Source: Lysinibacillus parviboronicapiens
GTDB lineage: Bacteria > Bacillota > Bacilli > Bacillales_A > Planococcaceae
Reading direction: 5' to 3'
DNA: 64,000 bases
Assembly (NCBI RefSeq): GCF_003049575.1
Contig: NZ_PYWI01000011.1
Coordinates: 1 to 64,000 of the forward strand
The position numbers and the translations under genes are program-made. Position 1 is the first letter of the stretch. Each line of letters begins with the position of its first letter. Shown piece by piece: positions 43,387 through 51,957 of this stretch. The notes beneath the pieces are model-generated. The model made no database searches, had not been told where the DNA came from, and saw nothing but the letters and a program-made list of their open reading frames with translations.

Positions 43387-43923
43387 TTGTTTACAGTAGT
43401 GGATGCATGTTTAGTTGTCGTTGATGTGCAAGGCAAGTTAGCGACAATTGTAGATGAAAGTGAAGCGGTAATTGGAAATGTGGCAAAATTAGTGCAAGCT
43501 ATGCAGGCATTAGAAATACCTATTTTATGGCTTGAGCAAAATCCAAGTCGTTTAGGGGGCACAGCGCTGGAGATTGCACAGCACATCCACGGACAACCCA
43601 TTGCTAAAATAGCTTTTAGCGCATGCCAAGAGGATGCTTTTGTTGAGGCTATGAAGGCGAGTGGTCGTACGCAGTTTGTTGTGACAGGAATTGAAACACA
43701 TATTTGCGTGTATCAAACTGCAAGACAGTTAAAGGAGCAAGGATTTGAAGTTGAGGTTGTAGTGGATGCCGTATCTTCTAGAACAAAGGCAAACAAAGCG
43801 GTTGGTCTTGAAAAAATGAAGGCGCTTGGAATTTTGCCTACGAGTACAGAAATGATTTTGTATGAGCTACTTCAACGAGCGGATCATGCACATTTCAAAA
43901 CAGTATTACAACTTATTAAATAA
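43387..43923 (+). CDS. Isochorismatase-family cysteine hydrolase
   Basis: The 178-residue protein has the catalytic triad pattern of this family: D13 in VVVDVQGKL, K74 in PIAKIAFSAC, and C107 in TGIETHICVYQTA with its preceding cis-peptide region. Family members hydrolyse isochorismate, nicotinamide or similar amides; the substrate is unknown. AAGGGG lies 8 bases before TTG 43387, which I prefer to the in-frame GTG at 43378 that overlaps the ribosome binding site. TATAAT at 43348-43353 may be its -10 box. Confidence 0.85.
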   Translation: MFTVVDACLVVVDVQGKLATIVDESEAVIGNVAKLVQAMQALEIPILWLEQNPSRLGGTALEIAQHIHGQPIAKIAFSACQEDAFVEAMKASGRTQFVVTGIETHICVYQTARQLKEQGFEVEVVVDAVSSRTKANKAVGLEKMKALGILPTSTEMILYELLQRADHAHFKTVLQLIK

Positions 43924-43925
43924 AG

Positions 43926-43956
43926 AAAAAAACTCATCATTATGATGAGTTTTTTG
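43926..43956. terminator. Bidirectional terminator
   Basis: AAAAAACTCATCA pairs with TGATGAGTTTTTT around TTA. It serves the hydrolase gene and the converging lipoprotein gene. Confidence 0.9.
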
Positions 43957-43959
43957 TTG

Positions 43960-44469
43960 TTATGCGGGCATTGCTGTTGGTGTTGGTTTAGCATAGCCAT
44001 TTTTATAAGTATCATCAATGGTTTGGCGAATTTCTTGTAGGCTCATGCCGTCTTTATGCATTTTTGCTGATTGTAGGGCGATCTCTAAGCAAACCAGGCA
44101 GCGTGTACCATGATCATCCCATACAATTGTTCCATCCTCACGTTTTTCTTGAATAAAGCAGTTCAAATTACTTTTATGTCCAGCGGATTCACCACAACCA
44201 CAGTAACAGGGCATCCATTCTAGAATCTCGGTAGATTGACCAGCAATTTGGTAGACTAATCGAATATTTTCTGATTGACTATCTAAAAAAGATGGCAGGA
44301 CATCAGCACTAGCAGTTTCTTCTTGAATATCTCCAGAATCATGTGCATGTTCGTCATGTGAAGCTTCACGTTGTGACTCATCTAGATTTTGTTCAATGAC
44401 TTGTTTTTTTTCCCCACAAGCACTTAAAACAAGTAAGGCCATAACAAAAATTGATATAAGCTTTTTCAA
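43960..44469 (-). CDS. PCYCGC motif-containing lipoprotein
   Basis: The 169-residue protein has a lipoprotein signal peptide with lipobox LSAC (C18), a histidine-rich acidic linker (HDEHAHDSGD), and the name-giving PCYCGCGE motif at about residue 87 in WMPCYCGCGESAGH. Further cysteines follow in NCF and RCLVCLE. The conserved Cys and His suggest metal or haem handling on the outer membrane face, but the function is unknown. AGGAGGCG precedes the TTG start. Confidence 0.85.
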   Translation of the reverse strand: MKKLISIFVMALLVLSACGEKKQVIEQNLDESQREASHDEHAHDSGDIQEETASADVLPSFLDSQSENIRLVYQIAGQSTEILEWMPCYCGCGESAGHKSNLNCFIQEKREDGTIVWDDHGTRCLVCLEIALQSAKMHKDGMSLQEIRQTIDDTYKNGYAKPTPTAMPA

Positions 44470-44550
44470 AAATAGCGCCTCCTATATGTTTACAATGGCT
44501 TCCATTATAACATCGCTCACATGTACATATATAGAAGACGAGGGCGAATA

Positions 44551-46863
44551 TTAGTGAAATATATCTGAACCACGAATTTTGTTCATTAAAAGTTCCATTT
44601 TTTCACTCAGTAATTTTTTTAAGAAGAAACCAAAAAGTATGAAAAATAACCAGAAGCATAGTAAGAAAGCAAGGTCTATCCAAACTTTGGTCCATATGAT
44701 GCCACCGACTGCTTCTCGCATCATTTCAATGGCATAGGTAAAAGGTAAAAATGGATTGATGGATTGAAAAAACTTTGGTAATAATTCAACGGGGTACGTG
44801 CCGCCTGAGCCAGCAATTTGTAAAACCAACATGACAATCGCCAATGCTTTACCAACATTCCCAAATACAGATACAAGCGTGTAAACAACCGTCACAAATA
44901 CAAAGCTAATAAATAGACCAAATAAGATAAAATAGTAAGGCGCACTAATTGAACCGTCTAATATGATAATATCACCGATTGTAATGATAAGTGTTTGGAT
45001 AAAGGAAATAGTAGCAAATGTGAATAAACGACCAAAGTATATTTCACGAATACTATATTGTTCTGTCTGATGAATATTTACTGCAAGGAGTGATATCAAT
45101 AATAAACAACCAACCCAAATAGATAACACGGTATAAAATGGTGTCATAGCCGTTCCATAATTAGCGATAGGGAACATTCTATGTTCTTCAAGTTTGATGG
45201 GTTCTTCAAAGAAATCGCGTTCGGCATTCACATCATTTTTTAGTAATTGGACGATTTCGGATAAATCAGCTTCATTTTCAAGTGTTCTCAGTTTCGTGGC
45301 AAGTTCGATAATTTTTTTGCTTAACGTAGGAAAATCAGATTGTGCAGCAGTAAGTGAATTTTGTGCGGTAGTTAATGTTTTTTGTGCATTGGTTACTAAT
45401 TGAGTTGCCTGTGGAATAATCGATTGTACTTTGGTAAGCATGGATGATGCATTTGTTAATGTGTTTTTTGCAGTTGTCAACGTCGTTTGAATTTGAGGCT
45501 CTAGCTGATTGACGTAATAACTAAGAAATTCATTTATATTATTTGCAGCGTTTTGTGCAACTTGTTGTACATCCGCTATGTCTTTTTTTATGGTCTCCTC
45601 ATCTACTTGACCCAATTGCTGTAAATTTTCAGATAGAGTGGTTAGTAAAGATTTTAGCTGATTTAAGGCAGTTAGTGAGTTCAAGGAATAGTCGGTTAAA
45701 CTAGGGTTAGCTTGCAAATCGCCTTGTATGGCTTCAAGCTGCTGAATCAGTTGCTTAGTATTCAGCTCGGAAATGGCTGTTTCTGAGTCGCTTTGTTGTA
45801 GTGAAGTAATAACGGCTTGTAAATCTTTTTCAAGCTGCTTTCGTGTTGTTGAGTCTGCTAAGGTTAAGTTTTGTAAAGCTTCGAGTGTTTGAATGCTGCT
45901 ATTCACTTTCTGTAAAGACGAATTCACTTGGTTTTGAAGATTCTCTTTGGCTTGTGATAAGCCAGAAGCGTCTAAATTTGCATTATTGAGTCTTTCAAAA
46001 AGTTGAGTAAATTGATTTGCCAAATTCTGTACGCTTTGTAAATCCTTTTTGACAATTGGCGATAATTTAGTGAACACAGCCTCTGCATCATTTACCAGTT
46101 GTAAACCGTTGTGTATAGTTGAAAGGCCGTCATTTGTGAGTGTTTGAACTTCAGGAATTTGCATTTTAGCTCGATTCATTAATTTTTCAGCTTGTTGTAC
46201 ATCTTTGGCCGTTTGACTTAAAAATGATTCAATTTCTGGTAGATGCTGCTCAATGGTAAAAATATAGTTTTCAAATTTTCTAAAGTCAGGGATATCTTGT
46301 TCCATTTCTATACCAAGTGTATTAAAAATAGAGAAAAGTGTTCCGTTTACGGTGGAAATAAACTCACTGGACACTTGTTGAGTAAGAACACTGGCCCCTT
46401 TACTAGTAATTTTGGGAGCAATCGGATTGATTTTTTCATTAACATAATAATCGATATGCGCTTTTGTCGGTTTATCAGTAAGTATTGACGTCAGATTTTT
46501 GGAAAAATCGTTTGGGACAACGATTACGGCAAAATAGTCACCGTTTTTTAATTCAGCAATAGCCTTTTGCCTGGAAGTAAAATGCCAGGCGAAATTTTTA
46601 TTGGTATTTAAATTAACGAGTAATTCTTGTCCGACGTTTATATCCTCTCCCTTAACAGTTGTTCCGGTGTCTTCGTTGACAACAGCAATTTTCATATTTG
46701 CTGTATGCGCATATGGATCCATGGAGGCATAAATATTAAGCCAAGCATAAAGAGAAGGTAAAAAGAGTAGACCTCCAATAATGACTGCAACAACCCAATT
46801 TGTTAATATGTTATGGATATCACGTTTATAAATTTGGAAAACATGATGGATAGTATGTTTCAT
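44551..46863 (-). CDS. YhgE/Pip family membrane protein
   Basis: The 770-residue protein has one N-terminal membrane helix (about residues 22-42), a long extracytoplasmic region (about 45-570) and five to six C-terminal membrane helices like an ABC-2 permease. The extracytoplasmic part is rich in Q, N, L and T heptad-like stretches (a coiled coil). The head MKIAVVNEDTGTTVKGEDINVGQELL and RQKAIAELKNGDYFAVIVVP are typical of YhgE/Pip, a family named after the lactococcal phage infection protein and related to EsaA. It may act in export or as a phage receptor. No ESX genes are nearby. Confidence 0.87.
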   Translation of the reverse strand: MKHTIHHVFQIYKRDIHNILTNWVVAVIIGGLLFLPSLYAWLNIYASMDPYAHTANMKIAVVNEDTGTTVKGEDINVGQELLVNLNTNKNFAWHFTSRQKAIAELKNGDYFAVIVVPNDFSKNLTSILTDKPTKAHIDYYVNEKINPIAPKITSKGASVLTQQVSSEFISTVNGTLFSIFNTLGIEMEQDIPDFRKFENYIFTIEQHLPEIESFLSQTAKDVQQAEKLMNRAKMQIPEVQTLTNDGLSTIHNGLQLVNDAEAVFTKLSPIVKKDLQSVQNLANQFTQLFERLNNANLDASGLSQAKENLQNQVNSSLQKVNSSIQTLEALQNLTLADSTTRKQLEKDLQAVITSLQQSDSETAISELNTKQLIQQLEAIQGDLQANPSLTDYSLNSLTALNQLKSLLTTLSENLQQLGQVDEETIKKDIADVQQVAQNAANNINEFLSYYVNQLEPQIQTTLTTAKNTLTNASSMLTKVQSIIPQATQLVTNAQKTLTTAQNSLTAAQSDFPTLSKKIIELATKLRTLENEADLSEIVQLLKNDVNAERDFFEEPIKLEEHRMFPIANYGTAMTPFYTVLSIWVGCLLLISLLAVNIHQTEQYSIREIYFGRLFTFATISFIQTLIITIGDIIILDGSISAPYYFILFGLFISFVFVTVVYTLVSVFGNVGKALAIVMLVLQIAGSGGTYPVELLPKFFQSINPFLPFTYAIEMMREAVGGIIWTKVWIDLAFLLCFWLFFILFGFFLKKLLSEKMELLMNKIRGSDIFH

Positions 46864-46972
46864 AGCAACATTTCACTCCATATTCATTTTGAGCATTATA
46901 GTAAGTAGGGTTCCAAAAAAGATCTAAATTATGTTTGAATTGTGGAAAAACTTAATTTGAAAGACTAATTAG

Positions 46973-47001
46973 TTTACTAGGATTTCAAAACCCTTTATAA
47001 T
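46973..47001 (+). promoter_or_regulatory. Promoter of the thioredoxin-like gene
   Basis: TTTACT (46973-46978), a 17-bp spacer and TATAAT (46996-47001) make a good SigA-type promoter. Confidence 0.7.
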
Positions 47002-47012
47002 CAATTCCGAAT

Positions 47013-47036
47013 ACACTAAAACTAGGATTTTAGTGT
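47013..47036 (+). promoter_or_regulatory. Perfect inverted repeat at the transcription start
   Basis: ACACTAAAA (47013-47021) and TTTTAGTGT (47028-47036) form a perfect 9-bp inverted repeat around CTAGGA. It begins 11 bases after the -10 box, a typical repressor position, just before the ribosome binding site AAAGGAGG. It has no T-tract, so it is not a normal terminator. Confidence 0.6.
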
Positions 47037-47058
47037 AAAAAAGGAGGAACACAGTCTA

Positions 47059-47538
47059 GTGAAAAAGCTATTAATTATTGGGTCAATTATTGTTGTCTTG
47101 TTTGCAGCGGTGATTGTGCTAACAAATGTGTCTAATAACAACAAGCTATCGAATGCAAATAACCCGTATGGTGACAAAAAATTAAAACAAGAAACTATTG
47201 ATCAGTTAGATGATGAAAATTATCAAAATATTATGCTGCCTGACGAGCTAGAAGCAAAAATCGAAGCTGGTGAGGATGTAAATGCTTATTTCTTCAGCCC
47301 GATTTGTGTACACTGTCAAGCGTTTACGCCAGAATTAATGCCGATTGCAGATGAGCTAGGTGTCGACATTGCGCAATTAAACGTCTATGAATATGACGAT
47401 TTATGGAATAAGTACAAGATTGAAGCCACACCAACATTCATCCGTTTTGAAGATGGTAAAGAAGTTAATCGCTTCGTAGGTGCGTTAAAGGAAGAAGACT
47501 TACGCGCATTCTTAAATACAGAGGTACTAAAAAAATAG
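47059..47538 (+). CDS. Membrane-anchored thioredoxin-like protein
   Basis: The 159-residue protein has an N-terminal membrane anchor (about residues 4-22), a polar linker and a thioredoxin fold. C83-V-H-C86 in FFSPICVHCQAFTPEL is the redox motif, EATPTFIRFEDG carries the cis-proline, and NRFVGALKEEDLRAFL the last helix. CxHC centres are common in extracytoplasmic disulphide oxidases of Bacilli, so it may form disulphides in exported proteins. The GTG start at 47059 is 12 bases after AAGGAGG. It has its own promoter and terminator. Confidence 0.88.
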   Translation: MKKLLIIGSIIVVLFAAVIVLTNVSNNNKLSNANNPYGDKKLKQETIDQLDDENYQNIMLPDELEAKIEAGEDVNAYFFSPICVHCQAFTPELMPIADELGVDIAQLNVYEYDDLWNKYKIEATPTFIRFEDGKEVNRFVGALKEEDLRAFLNTEVLKK

Positions 47539-47565
47539 CTATTACAAAGTGACTGTACAAAATTA

Positions 47566-47621
47566 AACTGCACCTCCATTGTTAGAGATATTTCTAACAA
47601 ATGAGAGGTGTAGTTTTTTTG
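47566..47621 (+). terminator. Terminator of the thioredoxin-like gene
   Basis: AACTGCACCTC pairs with GAGGTGTAGTT, with a second inner stem GTTAGA/TCTAAC, followed by TTTTTTT. Confidence 0.88.
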
Positions 47622-47818
47622 ACGAAAGATTGTACTACAGTTAAAAGCTGTTATAGTTTCCTTAGCTATAATTTGGCTGTTGAAAGAAAGTCTATTTGTC
47701 GTTTATGTTGATATGCGTAGATTAATAAGACATTTATTTGTTAAATGCATTGTATCTAGAGATGTTTTTTGTAGTGTATACTATAATTACTGATGAGTTG
47801 TAAACTGGAGGAAGATGT

Positions 47819-48520
47819 ATGATAATGGATGATTATTTTTATAATGGTGAGTTGATGAAATGTTATGAGATGGCAAAGCTAGTAGTTGATGGACCTGAAA
47901 AGGCATTAGCTGATAAATATATTGCTTTACTTGAAGAATATGATTTTGCGAAATATCCAAAGCCAACACTTATCGTGGAAGTACAGCACGCTGAACGAGC
48001 GGATGAAAGCTATCCTGAATCCGATGCTGTCGTAGCAATTCGAGCTATAAAGGATGAGGCTGCGTTTGCGCAGCATGTAAAAGAGCTAGAGGAAATAGCG
48101 AAAACAGGCACAGCGAGCGAAAAGGCGCAATCCTTTTTTACCCAGGGTGAGTTATTCTTATTTGCACATCATTATAATGAAAGTGTACATTGCTTCAAAC
48201 AGGCAGTTAAGGAAAATCCCAATAAGGGATTGTATTGGGGGATAACGGGTCAAACAATGCACCGCTTTGGCTGGATGCCGTTTGATGCACTCGGTTATTT
48301 AGAGCAAGCAATTATTCTTGATCCAAACAATGCGCGCTGGAAGTGGAATAAGGCACTCGTTCTTATCCAATTAGCAAAAGATTTACAAATGGCTCCGTTT
48401 ATGGCCAATGCAGCCATTGCATTAGAAGAAGCGCTCGCTGACTGTGGGGAACATCAGCTATCGTTAACAAATGCGATTCAAAATACTATTAATAATATGG
48501 ATAGTTATGTATTTTCATAA
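47819..48520 (+). CDS. Tetratricopeptide-repeat protein of unknown role
   Basis: The 233-residue soluble protein has a TPR-like helical part from about residue 100. FTQGELFLFAHHYNESVHCFKQAV and FGWMPFDALGYLEQAIILDPNNARW show the A/Y/A/P spacing of TPR helices, then KWNKALVLIQLAKDL. The N-terminal 90 residues are charged and unrecognised. CTGGAGGAAG lies 7 bases before the ATG, and TATAAT at about 47781 may be its -10 box. No clear partner gene adjoins it. Confidence 0.78.
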   Translation: MIMDDYFYNGELMKCYEMAKLVVDGPEKALADKYIALLEEYDFAKYPKPTLIVEVQHAERADESYPESDAVVAIRAIKDEAAFAQHVKELEEIAKTGTASEKAQSFFTQGELFLFAHHYNESVHCFKQAVKENPNKGLYWGITGQTMHRFGWMPFDALGYLEQAIILDPNNARWKWNKALVLIQLAKDLQMAPFMANAAIALEEALADCGEHQLSLTNAIQNTINNMDSYVFS

Positions 48521-48580
48521 AAAAATGAGGGTAATTTAAATTTCCTACTTGCTGAACAAGAGCAGATTTATTCTTCATTC

Positions 48581-48618
48581 GAGTTGTCTCAAAGACCAAT
48601 TGAGACAACTCTTTTTTT
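48581..48618 (+). terminator. Terminator of the TPR gene
   Basis: GAGTTGTCTCAA pairs with TTGAGACAACTC with a short loop, followed by TTTTTTT. Confidence 0.92.
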
Positions 48619-48780
48619 GCATAAATAGGAAAGATTGAGCGTCAATTTACATTGTTTTTTTACATTCTAGCGTTTTAATTAATTGAATTATCGGAATTTC
48701 ATGGTAATCTAATAGTATAGATGTATCATGTTGATAATTAACTGTTTCATAACTTAAAATGGTGAAAGGAAGGTGTAACC

Positions 48781-49734
48781 ATGTGGAAGATAAACGAAAA
48801 TTTTTCTTTTTTTTAGACAGAGTGTTCCATTTGTCCTACTATCATTCGTTTTATTGATGATGATTAGCTTTTGGAGTGACGAACTTTATGGGATTTTCGG
48901 CGAAAGCAATTATGTCACGATTCAAAACTTATGTTAGAAAATGACTTACACCATGCACTTGATAATCAAGAGTTATTTGTAGAATATCAGCCGCAGATAA
49001 ACTTACAGACAGGGTATATTACATCAGTAGAAGCACTTGTGCGTTGGAGACATCCAGAAAAAGGGTTGATTTCGCCTGGTGTCTTTATACCAATTGCAGA
49101 AGAATCAGGATTAATCATTCCGATAGGACAATGGATATTGGAGACTGCTTGTAAGCAAGTGAAACAATGGCAACGAGCTGGTCTACCATCGATTAAAGTA
49201 GCTGTCAATCTTTCATTAGGTCAACTGTTCCAACACGACCTGGTTAGAATGATTCAAGATGTACTACAGCGAACAGAGTTAGAGTCTCAATACCTACAAC
49301 TAGAAATAACAGAAAGCATGACCATAAATATTGATCATATGACAACTATGTTGCATCTACTTAAAGACCTAGGTGTGACAATTGCGGTAGATGATTTTGG
49401 GACAGGTTACTCATCGTTATCCTATCTGAAGGATTTCCCAATCGATTGTTTAAAAATTGATCGTTCATTTATTCATAGAATTCAAACCGATTCTACTGAT
49501 AAAGCGTTAGTTGACATGATCTTGTCTATGGCCAAGCATTTACGACTGAAAGTAGTGGCAGAAGGGATTGAGGAGGTAGAACAGCTTTCCTATCTAATAG
49601 CAAGTCATTGTGAAACTGTGCAAGGCTACTTATTTAGTAAACCGCTACTTCCAATATTTTTACAAGAAAACTATGACAGTATTCAACGAAATGCACAAAA
49701 TATTTTAGAAAAGCTTAATGTAGTGGAAGGCTAG
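48781..49734 (+). pseudogene. Remnant of a membrane-bound EAL (c-di-GMP phosphodiesterase) gene
   Basis: A strong AAAGGAAGGTG precedes ATG 48781, which reads MWKINENFSFF and stops. One T fewer in the T8 run (48807-48814) continues it as RQSVPFVLLSFVLLMMISF and WSDELYGIFGESNYVTI, a typical membrane N-terminus. That frame then ends at about 48929. An intact EAL domain follows in the third frame from ATG 48931 (267 residues): EYQPQINL, EALVRW, NLSLGQLF, EITES, DDFGTGYSSLSYL, KIDRSFI and AEGIEE. The central part (rest of the membrane domain, and PAS/GGDEF) is missing. The EAL part may still be translated, but no ribosome binding site is visible before 48931. Confidence 0.75.
48931..49734 (+). CDS. 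EAL-domain c-di-GMP phosphodiesterase (surviving domain)
   Basis: This is the open part of the remnant above. All main catalytic motifs of an active EAL domain are present: E34-A-L, N in NLSLGQ, E in EITES, DD in VDDFGTGYSS, K in KIDRSF and E in VAEGIEE. Loop 6 (DDFGTGYSS) is intact. If expressed it could degrade c-di-GMP in the cytosol without its own sensor. Gene callers will report it as a short complete gene. Confidence 0.8.
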   Translation: MLENDLHHALDNQELFVEYQPQINLQTGYITSVEALVRWRHPEKGLISPGVFIPIAEESGLIIPIGQWILETACKQVKQWQRAGLPSIKVAVNLSLGQLFQHDLVRMIQDVLQRTELESQYLQLEITESMTINIDHMTTMLHLLKDLGVTIAVDDFGTGYSSLSYLKDFPIDCLKIDRSFIHRIQTDSTDKALVDMILSMAKHLRLKVVAEGIEEVEQLSYLIASHCETVQGYLFSKPLLPIFLQENYDSIQRNAQNILEKLNVVEG

Positions 49735-50010
49735 AAAATGAAAAGTTTTAAAACAGCCTTGCTACTTGAACTGCTTCGTGTTAAGTAGACAGTGGAAATA
49801 ATATAAATGACGTTAGGTGATTTGAGCCCTGAAATTGAAAGGACTATAATGAACGCAAAAGCTGTTGGAAGTACAAATATTAAATCTGGCGTGTCCATTT
49901 TATTCTAACAAGCAACTATACAAGCCTAAATGTTGTACGTTTATTTATGTTCGATAATCATGGTATGATAGATGTGAAATGATTTGTAGATATAAAGGAC
50001 GGGTTTTATA
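49735..50010. other. 276-bp gap after the EAL remnant, no gene seen
   Basis: It contains short frames without ribosome binding sites (e.g. a 16-codon frame beginning ATG AAA AGT at 49738). I could not match it to an insertion-sequence end by eye. Confidence 0.5.
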
Positions 50011-50568
50011 ATGGCACAAGAAGTGGCGAATAAATTTATAGAAGATGTTTGTAATCATTTGGTTCGAAATATGAATATTGTACAGGTTGAACAGCATTTT
50101 AAAAAGACAATTGCGATGCAACGAGAGTCAGAGCCATCACAGATAGCTTTTTGGGATATGTTGATGATGAATATGCTATATTTCACAGAAAATGAGCAAA
50201 CTTGGGAACAAGAGTTTATGAAAATGCTTGTAAAAAAAGAGTGGTTACAGCCAACTGTTCTTGAAGAGGAGCTACTGATGCACCAAATGCGCGTTCGTCA
50301 GCAAGTAGCTGAACAAATGGAGACAGCAAAGGAATTGTTCCATAAACAGTATGAAGCAGAAGGCTTAACAGAAGAAGATATTGTCTATGATTATGCTTAT
50401 AGTTCAGCAGGGCATTCAATGCGCATGGATTTATTGGCAGTGTTCGTATCTACACCAGAACAATCGAAGGTGCTTTTTGATGCCGATCCGCAGGAAACGA
50501 TTCGTATTATCAATGGCTATATTGCTTACCACATAGATAGTCTTATTAATAAAACGACATTAATGTAA
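50011..50568 (+). CDS. Helical protein of unknown function
   Basis: The 185-residue soluble, acidic protein seems wholly alpha-helical, with many M, Q and E residues (FWDMLMMNMLYFTENEQTWEQEFMKML; MHQMRVRQQVAEQMETAKELF). No membrane helix, signal peptide or catalytic motif is seen and I do not recognise a family. The ATG at 50011 has AAGGACGGG about 9 bases upstream. It stands alone. Confidence 0.75.
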   Translation: MAQEVANKFIEDVCNHLVRNMNIVQVEQHFKKTIAMQRESEPSQIAFWDMLMMNMLYFTENEQTWEQEFMKMLVKKEWLQPTVLEEELLMHQMRVRQQVAEQMETAKELFHKQYEAEGLTEEDIVYDYAYSSAGHSMRMDLLAVFVSTPEQSKVLFDADPQETIRIINGYIAYHIDSLINKTTLM

Positions 50569-50749
50569 TGTTGACTGGCTCCCTTCCTAAACTGAAGTGG
50601 AGTCTTTTTATTGAAGGGTGCTAGAGCTAAAGAGTGGGTACAAGAAAAATTTTTAATTTTTTATGTGTAGTAAATAAACCAACATATGTGCAGGGGAATT
50701 ATTGAATATGGTAAGATAGGAGTAATTTTATTTGAAAGGGATTTTGTTC

Positions 50750-51403
50750 ATGAATTCACCATTTACATTTAAACATACACAACCGTCCAATATGGAACCA
50801 CATAAAAAATACCCAGCAATCTTTTTACTACACGGTATGGGGAGTAATGAGGATGACTTACCACAATTAGTACAAAATTTTCAAGAGCAGTGTCACATTT
50901 TCAGTTTACGTGGTCCAATCACTCAAAAGCCGGGCTATGCATTTTTTACAATACAAGAAATTGGTCAGCCAGATCGTGCGATTTTTGATCAGGTGTTAGT
51001 GGCTCTGCAACGTTTTATGTTAGAAGCAATTGATGAATATCAAATAGACCCACATAAAGTTTACGTTTTAGGCTTTAGCCAAGGAGCGATTTTAGCGCAA
51101 TCTTTGGCATTCGTTATGGGTAATTTAATTCGTGGGGTTGTCGCACTTAGTGGCTACATACCAAAATTTGTTACAGAAGAGTATGCTATTCGTCCAGTTA
51201 ATCATCTACAGATATTTATCTCACATGGTGATTATGATTATGTTATACCATCACAGTGGGGCATTGAAAGTAAGGAATTATTCGAGCAATTTGGTGCACA
51301 AGTTACGTTCAAACAGTATCCAGATGGCCATGGTGTCACACCAGAGAATATGCAAGATATAGGTATTTTTTTAGCACAAGAATTACAAATTAACATACAT
51401 TAA
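50750..51403 (+). CDS. Alpha/beta hydrolase, carboxylesterase/phospholipase type
   Basis: The 217-residue protein has the small-esterase fold of the phospholipase/carboxylesterase family. The oxyanion segment is FLLHGMGSNEDDL, the nucleophile serine lies in LGFSQGAILAQSL near residue 109, the aspartate in HGDYDYVIP, and the histidine in PDGHGVT near the C-terminus. The substrate is unknown. I prefer ATG 50750 (AAAGGG 9 bases upstream); TTG 50732 in the same frame, behind AGGAG, would add six residues. Confidence 0.87.
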   Translation: MNSPFTFKHTQPSNMEPHKKYPAIFLLHGMGSNEDDLPQLVQNFQEQCHIFSLRGPITQKPGYAFFTIQEIGQPDRAIFDQVLVALQRFMLEAIDEYQIDPHKVYVLGFSQGAILAQSLAFVMGNLIRGVVALSGYIPKFVTEEYAIRPVNHLQIFISHGDYDYVIPSQWGIESKELFEQFGAQVTFKQYPDGHGVTPENMQDIGIFLAQELQINIH

Positions 51404-51537
51404 AAAACGAGGTTGGGACAAAACATTAAATTTTAAGAAAGAGGAGCAAAGGTATTATTAAATTTGTGCTATCTAAAATGAAGAAAAATTTAGACGTTCT
51501 TCCTTTTGGCATCAATAAAATTTAGAAGAGAGCACTA

Positions 51538-51640
51538 GTTGATGGTAGCGAAGGCGGCGACTTCTGGGGATTAGCGTGACGCCTGAGACTACAGGCTCAG
51601 GCCACGCCCCCGGAAAGCGTCCGCCGTAGTGGACATCAAC
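51538..51640 (+). repeat. Bacillaceae-type intergenic repeat with GTTGAT/ATCAAC ends
   Basis: This 103-bp element begins GTTGAT and ends ATCAAC and contains the core GGAAAGCGTCCG at 51612-51623, shared exactly with the copy at 9221-9334. Its GC content is far above the flanks. An inner stem GCCTGAG/CTCAGGC (51582-51604) suggests RNA structure. Confidence 0.78.
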
Positions 51641-51650
51641 GTTCACAGCA

Positions 51651-51691
51651 AAAAAGTGTTAGATCGACATCAGTCAATCTAACACTTTTTT
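51651..51691 (+). terminator. Terminator-like hairpin inside the composite element
   Basis: AAAAAAGTGTTAGAT pairs with a matching ATCTAACACTTTTTT around a short loop. It would stop transcripts from the esterase side, and its A-tract also suits the other strand. Confidence 0.8.
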
Positions 51692-51957
51692 CTCTTTTGT
51701 CCCAGCCTCTATTTTTAATTTGTCACAAGACCAACGTATTATCGCCCTATCTAATATATGCTGATCGCGAAAGTAGTAATAAACTAACATATCAGATTAA
51801 AACAACTTGTACGACATCGAAACAAATTATTGCTGCTACTGCGAGTCTAGAAAAATTGCGCTAATTTTTTCTACGAGATTAAATGGTCATAGTTGTGAGT
51901 CATGATGCTATAAAAATATTACAGCCGATTTCCGTTAAGAGGGAAGCGGCTTGTGCA

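Larger units (their letters stand above)
51409..51709. repeat. Composite element bounded by 15-bp inverted repeats
   Basis: GAGGTTGGGACAAAA (51409-51423) and TTTTGTCCCAGCCTC (51695-51709) are inverted repeats matching at 14 of 15 positions. Inside lie a Bacillaceae-type repeat (51538-51640) and a terminator hairpin (51651-51691). The GAGGCTGGGACAAAA motif is familiar from Firmicute intergenic regions. No transposase is present. Confidence 0.75.
51404..51957. other. 554-bp gap holding a composite intergenic repeat
   Basis: A roughly 300-bp composite element fills 51409-51709 (separate entries). The remaining 250 bases to proC show no gene. Confidence 0.7.

Noticed and set aside
44551-46863. 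Part of a type VII secretion (ESX) locus
   Set aside because: YhgE/Pip resembles EsaA, but no WXG100, EssC or other ESX genes are nearby.
49735-50010. Insertion-sequence end after the EAL remnant
   Set aside because: I saw no inverted repeats or transposase fragments that could be supported by eye.
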